Shown piece by piece: positions 25,678-40,000 of a stretch of DNA of 64,000 nt. The stretch covers positions 195,494-259,493 of the forward strand of contig VRVR01000008.1 in NCBI GenBank assembly GCA_009859145.1, read 5' to 3'. The stretch comes from Andalucia godoyi (lineage: Eukaryota > Discoba > Jakobea > Jakobida > Andaluciidae). Every line of letters starts with the position of its first letter. The stretch's first letter is position 1. Position numbers and translations under genes: made by a program. The notes under the pieces were generated by a model. The model was not told the origin of the DNA. It made no database searches and saw only the letters and a list, made by a program, of their open reading frames with translations.

Positions 25678-28600
25678 TTACGCGAGACCGTAAGAACGGA
25701 GTTTTTCAACCGCGCTCTTGTACTTTTCTTTCAAATCAAAAATCTCGTTGAAGAAATCTACATCGAACGCTTCCAATTCTCTCCGCAGATCCTCATTTTC
25801 GGTTTGCAAACGTTGGGCCTCTGCAGTCGACGACTTTAAGGAGGCCTCCATTCTGGCAACACTCTCTTCCAGCGAATTTGACTTCTTGATCGACAGGTCC
25901 AACTGAGAACGGAGTGCTCCAATCTCAGCGACCGCTGCGGCGAGATCAGTTTGCGATGCTTCTGCGATACGCCCTTTATCTTGCCGCAGAGAATCCAGTT
26001 CTGCGGCAGCTTTTTCCAGCTTTGATCGCAAACCCAGTATTTCCGATTCGTTCGACACTTGTTTCTGACCGAACGTCGTAAGTTGTTCCTCCTTGAGAGT
26101 GAGCAGCCGTTGGAGCTTGACAACGTCCTCCTGTAGCTTTGCAGAAGAGAGTCTGTCATCAGTGCGTTGCTTCGCGATTTTGAGTGCCGACGCGGCTTTT
26201 TCCTCGGATTCTTTTAGCTGTCCTTCGAGCTCCAAGCATTTTTTCTTCCAGATCTTAACCTGAGATAAAATTTCCGTGTATTTGAGATTAGAAACAGAAT
26301 GCTGTTTCAATTCTTCGTTCTCCTTCTGCAACTTTTCGACAACCTTCTGCAATGCGACCACGACGTGTTGCATCTCGTGAGGGTCCCGTGATGAAAGAGA
26401 TCCATCGGCAATCCCAGACGCTTTGCTCGAAACCTTTTTCTTCGATTGCTGCGGTAACAAGTCCCGGATGGTGTCAGACAGACTTGGGTAGGCAGAAACA
26501 GTGGAACAAGATTGGACGAACATGTTGTTAAGAGCCTGCAGCTCCTGCACTCGCTGGCGGTACCTTTCGAGGCGCAAGGCGCCCGATTCCTTTTCTAGTC
26601 TTAACTGTAACAGCTCACCGTCAACTGTCAAGCGCAACGAATTGCCATCCGAATTGGGTAGAGCAGCTTCCGAAGTCGCGTGCTCCAAACGAATGTCCCT
26701 CATCCTGATTTCCTCTCTGAGTTTTGATTCCGATTCACGCAATATGAACAATTCCGACTTACACTGAGCTAGTTCTGCAAGAAGATCACCGCTGAAGACA
26801 TGAGTACTAGCCTTCTGCAATTCCGAACGAACCCGATCCAGTTCCGCCGAAGACTCCTTCAGTTTCTTCTCGAGCATGTCCACTTTCCCTTGCAATACCT
26901 CCGACTCCTTTTCTTTGTTGGAACACAACACAGAAGCGTCTTTCAGCTTCTGTTTGAAGCCATCTAGCTGTTTCTGGACTTTCTTCTCTTCCTCCCATCG
27001 AATCCGCGCCAGCAGACTGGCGTTTGGCTTGGAATCCGGCCCATTTGGGTTCTCCGCGAGGCCAGACACAGTATTCGGTCCGGATACTGAAGATGGGGAC
27101 GGCGCACGCACCGAAGCAGGAACAGAAGTAGGAACAGAAGCAGGAAAAGCCTCCATCGCTGCGACAGTCGTTAGCTGTTTTTTCAAATTGGTGACGTCTG
27201 ATTCCAAGGACGAAACACGCTTCTTCAAGTCCTCTCTTTCACGCAGGAGCTTGTCGTTCTCTTGCTTGACACTAATGTACTGAGCTTCCAATTTGCCGTT
27301 TTCGTCTCTTCCAGAAACATCACGTACTGGACGCGGTTCGACATTCGGTGGATCAACAGTCATATTTTGAGCCCCGGTTTCACGTAGTTCACGATTCTGA
27401 TTAGTGACAGCAGCTATCTCCATTGCCAGCTTCGCGTTTTCCTCAGAATACCGTTTGCAGGATTCCTCCAAGAGACGACAGCTAGCACACGCATCGTCTC
27501 GCTCTCGACGCAAAACATCCAGCTCTGCTTTGATCTTCTCCGTACGCTGCTGCAATGCCAAATATTTGTCGGAATCACCACGATTGGGCTGCGAATTTTG
27601 GGACGAAGATGAGACAGCGGCTTCCTTCCTCGCGGTTGCGGACGCCCTCGATGTTAGCATGCTCCGCTTGGCTTCGTCCTCCGCAACCATCACAATTTCC
27701 TTTCTCAGCTGATCCACCGCAGCTTGCAAATTCCTCAATTGCACATTCTTTTCATTCAGCTGCGATTTCAGTACTGACAGTTGTCTCTGCATTGTACGGG
27801 ATGGCATATCCTCGGAAACCTTCTTCAATTGTATTTCCACATCGCATAGCAGTCGATTCTTCTCTTCAAGAGCAGCACGGCATGTATGCAGTTCCTTACG
27901 CAATGTGTCTGCCTCCATCTGGAGCGAAGAAACCTTCTTATCGCGATCCATTAGCATGGCCTCCACTTCCTCGGGTGGAATACCGCGTGAAGGATTGAAG
28001 GCATCCGCGTTGTAAGGACGATCAATGACATTTGTGCCCGGACGATCCGCTGCCGCTCGAAGACGAGAAATAGACTCCTGAGATTCAATATGGACCTTCT
28101 CACAAAACTCCTCCATACGGGACTGCATTTCCTGACGCATGGACAAGTTGTTGTCCCTTTCCAGTTGCAACAGCTCTTGATACCGCAAAATCGCATCGTC
28201 TTTCTTTTGCATCTGCGCCTTCAGGCTTTCGATTGTCATTTGTGCAACGCGGACAACCTTGTGCGCGTCTTCTGCTGTTTCTCCTACAAGATCAGAGTCC
28301 TTTCCCGAGACACCGCCAGATTTGCCCCTTGTAAACTGAAGGATTTCGCGATCTCGTTCTTCCAAGCGTGCCTGAAGATCTGCCGACAACAATTCTGTTC
28401 GGATGAGCTTTTCCTGGATATCTTCAAGCTTCGTTTGCAACATGATGACTGAGGCATCTGCGACTCCGTCATGTGCGGCCGCGGTAGTCGTCGCCGGTCT
28501 CCCTCCGAGTCTTTCCAAAGACAGCGAAAGCTCATTTGATACCAATTCGCTGTGACGTATATCCACTTCCAGAAGCCTCTCTTCTAATTCTGATACTCGC

Positions 28601-31600
28601 TGCTTCAGATCACGGTTCTCTTCTTCCAATGTCGTCTCCACTGAAATCAACTCTTCTTCTGCAGTTCTGAGCGCTTCCGTCGTCTTCTCGAGTTTCATGG
28701 AAGAGAACTTCGCTTCATCTCGCAAAAATTCACATTCCCTGCGGAGCCGCACCTCAGATACTTTGGATTGGGAAAGATGGTCAGACACTTCGACAACCTT
28801 CCGGATAACATCTCGTGTGTCGGTTTTGGCGCTTAAAATCAATTGCAGTTCAGAGAGCGCATTGTACTTCACCGCCCATTCTTCGCATCGAGTGCGGGCT
28901 TCGTGCAGTTCCACTTTCAGCTTATCAAGATTCTCCACATTCTGTCCGTTTTCCAATTTCAACTCATCGTTTCGTCGATGCACGCTCTCCAACTCTATCC
29001 ACCATCTCTGAGAACGTATCGCAGGAGTCTGACCAGGTCGATTGAAAGACCCCGACCTACGAGAAGTTGAACTTGCAAGAGAAGACGCCGAAGAAGGAAC
29101 AAGAAACGCATCACGAAGATCCTGCTCGGCTCGCAGTCGCAAACGCCGCTCATCTCGTAAAGACTGCCGAACACGGAACAACTCGGCACTTTTCTCAGAG
29201 AGCAACTGGAGCAAACGACGCAACGAGGACGCTTGTTGCTGATTTTCAAGAGAAGCACTCTCGAGCTGTCTTGCATTGTCAATCTCAAGTTTCCGAAGCT
29301 GAATTATTTGCAGTTGCAATTTGCCGAGGATTGCTGACGATTCATCCCCAGACTTCGAAGTCTGCTGCAGCTGTCTTACGGTATCATTAAGAGCAACGAT
29401 TTCGATGTCGTACTGCGCACGAAGAGAGTCCAACTGGACAGACATCTGGGCACTCAACTGGGCTAGGTGTTTGTATGTGGCATTCTCTGACGACAGTTCC
29501 AGGATTTTCTTCTCAAGAAGTTCCGTTTTTCTTAAAAGCGCTGCACTTTCCTCTGCCGACAAGCATCCGTTCAACTTTTTCTCCAGCAGGGCCTCTCGTT
29601 CGGCAGTTTCCCGATGCTGCTGAGAGAGTCGAACAATTTGCGATTGCAGCTCCTGACACCTTCGGTCGCCAGCAACAACTTCTTCTCTAGATCGGCTCAA
29701 TCTTTCTTCCACAATTCTCACGTTTTCCTGTTGCTGAGCAAGCTGAACCTGCAAAGCCGTAACAACGGCAATCTGTTGGGGGCCGGAAGCACCAGCAGCA
29801 GCAGCGGCATTGGTGGAAACGCTGGACATCTTCTCCATTGACTGCATGTACCTATCTGCACGTTCTTTCTCTGCGCGAAGCTGCACTCGCAAATCTTCAG
29901 CCTCTTTTTCGGATTTCTTCACGATCAGCACTAAATCATCAATTCGCACTTTCGCATCAAGAAGTTCCGCTTCCTGAGCAGCGGATGTGGCTTGCGATCG
30001 CATCAAGTAGTCTCTTTCAATTCGACATTCTTCGTATTGCAATCTTGGAACACTGCTCTCGATCTGCTTTTCCATTACGACTCCGCGCGCTTCAGTGCTG
30101 TGGAATATTTCCTCCAAAAACACGATTCTCTCTTTCATTTTTCCTTGCTGCTCGGTAAACTTGTGCTTCAGCGAGAGCAACTCCCTTGTCAAGCTCTGGA
30201 ACGATTCGTTCATGTGCACGAACCGCTTCGACATGACGTTTTCGTTGACTTTTAGCAGCGTGATTTTTCGAGACATCTCAGCTATTTTTCGAGTCGTCTC
30301 ATCGGGATTCTTCGACGCATCTTCCAGAAGCACGCACATGTTCTCAAACTCAGAGCTCTTCACTTTGGCAGCCTCAAGAGCCAGCTGCAACTCAAAAATC
30401 TCTCCGGACATCGACTGGAGTCTTTCATCCGTGAGATTCGTAAGATCGCTTATCGCCTGGTCCTTCATGTGAATCAGCTTCTGTAGCCTGGACACCTCGG
30501 ATTCGTATTCTTCGACCTTGGTATGAACGGAAAACAACTCACGTTGCACATCATCAGCCAAAGAGTACTTCTCCCTGTTCTTCAGCGCGGAGAGCTCACG
30601 CGCGGCCGACACCGCAGATTCGACAGCAATTGCAACACCACCGGACTCTATGTTGGAAACAGAACGGCGAAGCTCATGGTTATCCTGCGAGAGCCTTTCC
30701 AGTTGAGCATTCGTCCTGTCTAACATTATCTTCAGTTCGCGGAATTCGTCTTCATTGTGAGATGCCGAAAGATCGGGCAATGAACCATCTCCAGAGCGGG
30801 CGTCTGACATTCGATTCTGCAATGGGGTTCCAGACACGGAGCTTCTGTCCGTCTGATAAGCTGAAACCTTTCTGCTAGACCGAGATTCCGATTTCAGTTC
30901 AGAGACCTTATCAAGAATCGTTCGAAGATTTCGATTTTCCTCTTCCAACTTCGTGATGCGGGACTGGTACTCAACGTCAATATCACGACTGACAACATCC
31001 GGAGGCTGTGATTCTTGCCGGCGAGAAGAAGACTTTGCAAGAACAGCAAGCTGGTTCATTTCTGATTCAACCAACTTCTCATGATCTCGAACAGACATTT
31101 CGTTGGCCTTCTTCAAAAACCCACGAATCCCACTGAGATTACCGTCTCGCATCGCATCTGCCAGATTGTCTAGCAACATAATTTGGTCGCCAGAGAGACC
31201 CAGTTTGACGGCGCGGGACCCAGACTCCCACGCTCGATCTCGTGCGACCGATTTCCAATGCAAAAGCTCTTCATTTGTTCGTTCGATCTCATGCTCCAGT
31301 TGGGATTTTAGAGCCCGCAGTCTTTCAACTTCTATCTGATTTCGTGCTTTGAGCACTTCAGGCTTGAGATCGCTGTCAGGAACATTATACTTGACACGCA
31401 GAACGTGCAATTGCTCGGCGAATTCCTCCAAATCGACTTCCCGAAGATTAAGTTGGGTAGTCAGTTGCGAGATGTCCCGATCGCGGAACACCATCTGACG
31501 TTCTAATTCTCGTATCTCTTCTTGAGCTTCGGTCATGCCATAAATTCCTTTCTCGAACCGGGTCAACTTCTGATTGAGATTTGTCAACCGTTCATCTTTC

Positions 31601-33122
31601 TCTGCTAATTCTTTGTTCAGTCGGTCAATTCTCTTCCTTTCAATCTCAAGATCAACTTTCAGATGAGCAGCCTCTTTCTGGAATTCGGATTGTGCAGCCA
31701 ACGACAAAGACGGTTTTCTTCTCGGGCTCTCGCGTTTGGTGCCGGATCTCTCCATAGTCATCGATGAATTCGGAGAGAGAGACGACGTGCGGATTTGTGC
31801 GTACGCCTGTTCAAGCTCGGCATTCTTCTCGGCCAGCACTCGATCCAGTTGCTCTAATCGAGTGTCGACTTTTGCAGAATGAGACCGTGCATCCTCTTCT
31901 TTAAACCGCACCAATTCCTCACGAAGCTTCGATATCAAGTCCTCTTTTTCCTTCAACTCTTTCTCGTGCATGTCAACGATGGTATGAGCCTCACTGGAGT
32001 ACTGGTCCACTGCTAAGACCAGCTTTTGCTCAGCAGTCTGCAACCTCTTTTCTAGCGACATTGTGCTTTGGATTAACGCAGCTTTGTCCGCTTCAAGATC
32101 CTCAATGCGCTTTTCTGCATCTTGAGCCAACAGCTTCCGCTCCCTGACTTCTTCGGTCAGCCTATCAGCCCGCTCTTCGAAATCGATCAAAGACTGTTGC
32201 ATTGATCGTATTTGCGATTCCAGATCGTTCTTTGACGCTGACAACGCATTGATCTCCTTGAGATACTTGTCAATCTGCTTGTTCTTCAAAGCAAATTGTG
32301 ACTTGATATCCTGTGCTTTCTGCGCTTCCGAGTCGCGAAGGATCCTTATTTTCGCCTCTTGATCTCGAAAAGCAGCAAGCTCTTCTTTCAGGTCAGAACA
32401 CTGCTTGTCTAACTCCAACAGGTCGTGCTTTCGCTTTTCGCTCTGATCCTGGAACTCTCTGTTCGAATTCCTTAGTTGCATGATGGTGGCATCCTTTTCA
32501 GTGCATTCGGCTTCGAGCTTAGCTTTGGATTCCTTCAATTCTTCCAATGCTTGATGAAAATTAGCGTTTCCCTCGTAGTTATCATGCGCCTCTCGCAATC
32601 GAGTAAGTTCTGTTTTCATTGCCGCGACCTCAGAAGTAAGATCTTTGTTCTCCTCTAACTGGCCCTCGAGGTCGAGTGATTTCAACCTAACAGAAAAACA
32701 ACATTAGTTGCGACACAGAAAAATGGACGATAATTAAGCCCGGTGGAAAATAACATACTCTGCTACAAGTTGCGAGACTCGGAACAACTGGATCAGATTC
32801 TCTTTTGTCACCAGATGGGAAGCAGGATCCACATAAGACGATACGATGGGCAGATACAAGTCATCCAGCTCGTCAACGACGCCCTCACCCTGTAAAAACA
32901 AACATGAAACACGTTAATTAGAAGCTCACAATTCACATGTCGCGTATTACACATCATGTGCCACACACTTCACATATCATTCTTGAAGACGAAGCGAATA
33001 TAAAAGCACCATACTCTCAAAAATCGATCCACATCGACGTCAAGGATCCTTTTCCAGTTAAGCCGATTGTCTTTTCGTGTAAACGTGTAATCTACACCTC
33101 CTTCACCTTCTTCGTCGGCCAT
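25678..33122 (-). CDS. CEP290: CEP290, ciliary transition-zone protein (three exons)
   Basis: Spliced from 33122-33015, 32889-32759 and 32686-25678 on the minus strand, giving about 2415 residues, close to animal CEP290 (about 2480). CEP290 is the long coiled-coil scaffold that links microtubules to the membrane in the ciliary transition zone and gates protein entry. Exon 1 begins MADEEGEGGVDYTF and includes RLNWKRILDVDVDRFLR, matching the NWKEIM-x-VD-x-DD-L start of the human protein. Exon 2 ends ENLIQLFRVSQLVAE, matching its VIHLFRITQSLM. The C-terminus (VDFFNEIFDLKEKYKSAVEKL) matches the FFEEIEDLKYNYKEEV of the human tail. An RWEEEKKVQKQLDGFKQKLK segment also aligns. Both introns have GTATG donors (125 and 72 nt). 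It is divergent from the gene at 33512. Confidence 0.95.
32687..32758 (-). other. CEP290 intron 2
   Basis: A 72-nt intron with a GTATGTTATT donor and CTGTTAG acceptor. It splits a Glu codon (GA/G) and joins exon 2 to the large exon in frame. GCTTAATTAT inside could serve as branch site. Confidence 0.85.
32890..33014 (-). other. CEP290 intron 1
   Basis: A 125-nt phase-0 intron with a GTATGG donor, a TTTTTACAG acceptor and TTCTAATTAAC upstream of the acceptor as a likely branch region. Its removal links two peptides that both match the conserved CEP290 N-terminus. Confidence 0.85.
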
Positions 33123-33511
33123 GATCTTCAGTCACTTACAATTTCGTTATGATCCTCTTTTTTTTTCTCTCTTTTTTTTTTTTTTATTTAATATATATAT
33201 AAATATATATAAACAGCTACTTCGGTGACGAAACAGGAACGAACGGTGGGATCATTTTGTTCGGCGGGATTTGATTCAGCATCAACTGATTCTACTGAGG
33301 AGAAAAAACGATAAAAAGCAAAGAAAGTCGAAATCGAAACGCCCCCGTCTCCACAGTCCGCGCGCACAACTGCGGTCTTTCTTTGCATCTTTTCATTGGG
33401 ATGTTGCTGTTGTTGTTCTTTGCTTGTTCCTTTGTTTGTTCTTTTGTTTGGATTTGATTTCTTCAAAAAAACCGGCGTTTTCATCAAGGCCTTGCCTGTA
33501 ACGTGTCGTAG
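33123..33511. other. Divergent promoter region of CEP290 and the 33512 gene
   Basis: Contains a long T-run (about 33158-33185) followed by an alternating TA stretch (33189-33210), plus short TTG repeats near 33410. No gene or X-box palindrome is visible. Both flanking genes start here in opposite directions. Confidence 0.5.
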
Positions 33512-34042
33512 ATGTTGTTTCTGCGAATTCTGCTAGTGCTCAGTGTTTTTGTTTTCTTCAAAACTGGGGTTTGCAGTGGATTGAGTATTCCATCAAACTC
33601 GACAGGCCTCAACGACTGGCTGAATGTGGTTGATTCTTCATTAGATGCAGGACAAACCAAGAATTATCATACGTCTGTTGAAAGCGGTGACTTTGCGTTT
33701 ACGGTTTCTCTTAGGGGCAGTTCGGTTGTCCGACTATCCGTCTTTGGTCCTGACAGTACTGCTTTGTATTCTGAAGTTCTCGGGTCGACAGAAGTGCTGT
33801 TCTGGTCTCGCGAAGAGGAAACTCTGTCTGACTCTCGTGTGCAGACCGGAAAATATTTGATTGTAGTACAGAACACAGCGGCGACGACGACTGCCTCTTT
33901 TTCGCTGAGAGTCCAAAAATTTGGACGGTGGCGATCGTTGACGGTTGCGTTGTGCTCTGCTCTGGGTCCACTGGTGCTGATCTTTCTTTGTGGATGCATG
34001 TGTTATCCCAGGAGATTTATGAATCGAAAACCTTCGGTTTGA
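33512..34042 (+). CDS. Small type I membrane or secreted protein, unknown
   Basis: A 176-residue protein I do not recognise. Residues 1-22 are a clear signal peptide (MLFLRILLVLSVFVFF...). Residues 25-135 are a Ser/Thr-rich, beta-strand-like ectodomain. A transmembrane segment lies near 143-166 (LTVALCSALGPLVLIFLCGCMC), followed by a short basic cytosolic tail. The ectodomain has the regular strand rhythm of a pre-peptidase or Ig-like sandwich, but no family motif is visible. The start is the only ATG that gives the signal peptide. The stop is 19 nt from the end of the convergent SZT2 gene. Confidence 0.75.
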   Translation: MLFLRILLVLSVFVFFKTGVCSGLSIPSNSTGLNDWLNVVDSSLDAGQTKNYHTSVESGDFAFTVSLRGSSVVRLSVFGPDSTALYSEVLGSTEVLFWSREEETLSDSRVQTGKYLIVVQNTAATTTASFSLRVQKFGRWRSLTVALCSALGPLVLIFLCGCMCYPRRFMNRKPSV

Positions 34043-34061
34043 TTTGCGCCTGTCGTTTTTA

Positions 34062-37000
34062 TTATGACAAGCAATGCTCGATGCATGCACGTGCGAAGCC
34101 TTCTGCAATATATTCCACGAACATTTTGTCGGTTTCAGTGAATGGAAAATGCTGATGCCCTACTCGCGCACGCTTATAAATACCTGGCTTGATGTTGCTG
34201 GACACCAGAGAAGGAGAATCGGAAAAATTTGTGGCAAAAAACACATTAGACTGTGTTGGGTGGCGAATGATGCAAACAGACACATCGTCGAAAACAGTTA
34301 TAAACCCTCCAAATTCGTTGGTCACACTTTTTAGAAGCGAGTGGGTGACACTCGTGTCCATAAGTTGGGTAAGCGACTCGTCGATGGATTCAAGGGCAGT
34401 CCTTTCTGCCTTTGTGCAAAGCATCATTAGCCCATCAATTCCCAAAGAACCTGCGGATAATGCCTCCCATAAACCATCTAAAACCCGATGTTCCTCTGCA
34501 ATCGAAATGGCTTCTGCAAACTGAACTTGCAAATTGTTTTCAATCGTTCGAACTGTCGCACGTAGCAGAGCTTCCGCTTTCTCCGGTGCTATATCTACCT
34601 GTGGAGTGTACTCTTTGATCGATGCGACCACCAGAATCAGCAAATCCAAATGAAGAAGAGAATTCGTAGCCATGGGCTCTCCAGCGCCCTTGCTTTCCGC
34701 TGGTTCGGAACAACTGGCGACGACAGCACACGAGTCTTGGACAAACAACAAGCAATCCCCAACACTCTGAAGACCGTAACGATCCGAATTCTCCAACAGA
34801 TACGAAAAGAACTCTTGGCCGCCAGTCTGTCCTTTCAACGGCATAGATATTCGTGTCGTTGTGATGCCGTTGCGGGCATAGCGTGGGACAATTCCAGAAT
34901 AGAAATCGAGCATTCGGCGAAGGCAATCCACACAATCAAAAAGCGGTAGAGCAGGATCGGGACGGAGGAGCTGTTCTTCAAAAAGACGGACTTGGAAATC
35001 ATACGCGAACGATCGCAAGTGCAATGCTCTTATTAGCCGGCTCAGCTTGTCAGAGAAGTCGGTTGCACTTGGAGAAATTGACGAAATCGGATGTCTGACG
35101 AAAACATTGACGAAAATGTCGGAAGCACGAAACCCCAGCTCAATGAAGCAGCATCCTTGGTCTGGGAACACTTGATAAAAGTACGCAGCGTTCGGAATCA
35201 GAGATACTGAAACAAGGCCAACGGGGCTCCGCAAACTGATGCACGTCGATCCTTGGTATGCGTCCGGATGGCCGAAATAGTGTGGAGAGCTGCAGACAAA
35301 CGGAGAAAACCCGAGATGCTGTTGTATGTACGCCGAATATCGGGCGATAAATCGATCCAAAACGTTTCTGTGGAGTAAAACAGTCCTTCGCACACGCAAG
35401 TACTCATCTTCATCGAAATGAATTCCGACGAATTTATCCAAGCGCTCTTCATCCAAGTGCACCACGCGAGTGCCAGAGGCCACGCGTCCTTGTGTGAACA
35501 ATGGAGAACGAAAGCATGCAGTTGGCACAGACTGTTGCAAGCCGAACCGAAGCAATTCCCAATCGGAAGATAACGAACTTTTTTGCATACGAGACTCCAT
35601 GGATTCCATTCCTGAAAATAATAACTGCAACTGACGGATGTGATGCTCGTTGCCCCCTTCAATCGCACTCGGAGAGCAAAACCTTCCATCAAGCACTTCG
35701 AATATAGACCTATTCATTTGACTTATCTGATCCGGGCTGATTGCCAAAGAAAACCCCGGGTTCATGACTCGTGCAACAGACGGGGGTGTGGCCGACTGCC
35801 ACAGCAGTAGTGATTGACCGACAGAAAAACTTGCATCAGAAGAAGACATGCATGATATGACATTTCGCGTGCTGGAATGTTTCTTCAATCCTATCTTTGC
35901 ATGGACAACAGAATGAATAACATGAGATCGACAAACCGACCAAACAGAAATAGAACACAGAGAGTGCCAGAAAGAATCGAAAAGCGATGCTGAGCAATGA
36001 AACCCGTGCAATTCAATTGCACTGGGACGAAGACACACAAACAGGAATCCAGATTGCTGATGTCGCTTTGATTCCATGACTTCAAAAACCAAGAAACGAC
36101 AATCTGCAGCAGGATCGCAGATTTCGTCCAAGTTCGAAAGATGCCGCGCGACCGTTGCGAGACAGCGAAAGCGAAATCCGAGCGATGATGCAAATTGACA
36201 GACATTGACACAGCAGCCAGCCATGCTCGACGGTGGCAAAAATGAATCCATCTTCGAAAACGAAACCGTACTGCACTGTACATCAACAGCAAAATCGAGG
36301 ACGTACTTCAGTTTCATGAAATGGTCGTGAGACAAAGTATCAGAATCGAATGATTCGACGAAGCGCCGAATCACCGCTCTGATAAGAGCATGTTGGACGA
36401 CTACGAGTAAGGACACAAGGATACCTTTGTGATCAAAGTCCCCGGCAGAGAGAACGTCAGCACGAAGAATTCGGGAATCATTTGGGAACCCCGCATAGGA
36501 ATCAACGAAACGCGCCATATGCAGCTTTCGAAGATCTGCAAATTCCAAAACCTCCTTGAAATCGAAATCCGTTGTTTGTGAATCGAGCTTGCTAGGATAG
36601 ACCACTTCGTTTCCCGTCGAAACACAGGGATGTATGTAAATCAGAGCAAGACCCTTGGAAGAAGGCATGGGGATTTTTGCAGGAATGGCGGATGAACGAT
36701 AAGACGGTTGATCAACACCATTCAAGAGAAAGGTGAAATCTTGAAAAACAAACGGAACGCCATTCACATAGTAACTATCGACAACAGGAATGCAAAGCAA
36801 ATCAGCCCCGTTATACCCATTAATCGGCTGGAACGACCGAGATAACAGCTCCTGTCTCAAAATTGAAAAGAAATCCTGCAGAGGATGAAGGAACTGAGGA
36901 AGCAACACGAATGACGTCGAGTCCTTTCGAGAAGGATGGTTTCGCAGAAAATCGAGATCGTTTTGTTGCATTTTCAAGTTGGGATTTCGAGCAATTAGAG

Positions 37001-40000
37001 TAGACAAACTCGATAGAGCCATGCTTGCGATCTTGCTCACCACAAGATCGTGAAGTTTGTATGTGATGTCTGTGGACGGAGGATCAATACCAAAAACCAA
37101 AAGCAGAAGACTGGAATCAGACTCCGCCAGTGAATTGTCTCTGCGAAACTTTGTAGAATCATGGGCCTTCGACAAACAAAGACGCATGTAGAAGATATGG
37201 CCAAAAGAATCTCTGTATACAAAAAGATTCTTGCGATTGGAAACAGAAAATGCAAGGAATATCGAAGAAATGAGATTCTGGACAGCTAACTGAGAAAAAG
37301 ACAAACGAAATGGCACAACGAACGACAGAGAATGCACAAGCGGGCAACGAAACATTCCAGGGTGATGAGATGGCGGAACAGCAAAGAAAGTTTGGATCGC
37401 TTGCTCGCTTGCAATGTCGTCGTCATAGAAGGATCGGTCAACGGAGAATGCATCTTCATCATCAGAAACGATATCGAATTTGCTGGGAGGAAGGAGTAAA
37501 TCCGAGCAAAGGCGAGAGTCATGCAACTGTGACAGCAAGATCAGCTGGTTCGAGCGATGATTCAAGGATCCAATCCAGTAACAAATGTTATCCAACAGTT
37601 CCGAAACCAAAACGTGCCCAGGAGAGATCCGAGGATGGAATATTGAAATACGAACAGTGCTGAAATGAACTTGGATAAAGCACCAGAAAGAGCTAAAATC
37701 TGAAGAAGCATCTGCAGCTGAAAATATTGAGGAGCTGCGGGAAACGTCCCCGTGATTCTTGACGTCCATGACCACATAAACTTCGTCGACTTTCACCAAC
37801 GTCAGCATGTCAAACTTCTCCAACTCTTCGAAAAACAGAGAGCGGCCCTCCGCTGCATCGACAAAAGTGAGAGGTTGATCCAACTCCACTTTCAATTCTG
37901 CGGGTAACGTGGAGAGAAAACTCCGCACCTGATCAAGTAAAGATCGCGTCAGCTGTTTTCGCAAAAGCAGTCCTGCAAGAACTTGGCGGGAAAATAGTGC
38001 GAATATTCGCTTTGACACCGAAGTCGTTGAAGTCGTCCATCCATCGCTCCATTGGGAGTTGTTATTATGTCGCGTAGCCTCCACATCAGAAGTCAAAAAC
38101 GAATGAAACGCTTGTTGCCTACATTCCAAAGAAGACGATGCATTCAGAAAGCATTTCAGTACTTCATCGAGAGTCCTGTAGACAGTAATCGCCTCGATCT
38201 GGAACCGGATACTACGATCTCCCGACAGAACATCCTGAAATGGGGAGAGCGGCATCCCTGGGAGCACAAGAATTTCCTTCAGCGGCTCCTCACCAGAAGC
38301 AAAGAGCGAGAATCTGAGAAAGTATGGGGATGTCAGCAACTCACTACTCGGCATTTCGGTCTCAATGCCAGCGGCATGAGGAACCCAAATCTGCGGACTG
38401 GTGGAGCATTGGAAAAAGAGAGAAGAAACCGCAGAGAACAGTTCACGCTCCGTTTCCGTATGTGACAAGGGGCTGTAAGCTCCTGCAGGATCCGAAAGAT
38501 TACTACATATCCTGAAATACTCTGATACGTCGAAAGACGTTGAAAAACTGGGCAAAGTCGAAATGACTCGATCAACGACATCGCTTGTAAGGCCAATCCC
38601 ATGTTGAAGAGCACGGCAGGCCACAAGAGACCGGAATGCTGTCACAAGTGAAGTCAAACGCGACAGAAAAGCATCTCGCAGGAGAATTTCTTCTGAAGAG
38701 AGATACTGTGTGGGATCGTGACAATGAAAAACAGACATTGTTCCTACTGTCTCAAAAGCATTATTCAAATTTTCTGCGCCGCTTGAAGACCGTAGATCTG
38801 CATCCACTGTCCAGACACCCTCAGTTGTGGAAAGAGAAATGCCCTGCAACACAACAGACGAAATCGCGGCTGATGGAAGACCGTGCGCTGCCACACTCAC
38901 AAACGGAACCACCAATATCAGAAAGTACGAGGAAGAAATGACCACAGCAAAACACTGGAATGCACCCCGGCCGCAAGCAGTAAACAACGAAGCTCGAGAC
39001 AAATTGATCCTATCTGCAGCAACAGCACTGAGGGTACGTCCGAATGGGGATGTAGAATGTTCAACTTGTGGGCACAGCAAAAAGACGTTGTCATCCTCGT
39101 CATCCGACGTCAAAATGCTGACATCGGCGCAGACCGAAAGCACCGAGGAGAGGAAAGCGACTATGGCATTGTTCAGCGCAACGCAGCACGCAGTAATATC
39201 TGCGTTCACAAGGGCATTATACGCGCCGCGAGTTACAACGGGAATGGACAACATCTCAAACCTCAATTCGGTCAAATTGTATGGAAGGCAAATTGTTTTC
39301 AGCGAAAATTCCAAACCCATCAACTTCGAGAATGCGAGACTCTGGTATCGAGAATGTCGTCCTGACGGCTCTTGTTGAGCCAGACGACTCTGTAACTTTG
39401 ATACGCTCTTCTTGAAAGACCCGTCAGCCGACTTGTCAATAACATACAGATAGCTGTAAAATGCTGTTAAAATATTCTGTAAAATAGACGAAAATTTGGA
39501 ACAAACGACGTCCCAGAGTACTTCTGTGGAACCACATTCAAAGCCAAGATTGAGCACCGCTGGGATTTCCCATTCCCCTGTAAAAGAGTCCATCCACAAA
39601 TCAATGCCGAACGATCCAGATTTTGAAAAATACACCGCCACGAACAGGAAAAGAAACCGATTATCTTCCTCGTGACCTTTGTTCGTTTGAAACTCAAAGA
39701 CGAAAACGCTAGAGTTGCGATCTTCAAACAGAAGATGCCCACCCCGGCTTGACAAGTACCCAACAAAAGTATCAAACAGAGTTTGCCACAATCCTGAGTG
39801 GCTTAGTGCCCACCGAAAATGGGCCTGCCTCATAATACTGGCCACACAAAGGGACCGGAGAGAGAACCAGGACGGAACAGCGCGAGCAACGTTTCCCGGC
39901 CGAGAGTGAACAGCAATCGAAGTCTGGCGATCGACTCTGTTTTTGTTCATTGCTCGCAACACCAACGAAATCCTCGGGTGGTGTATAATCGTGAAACGAA

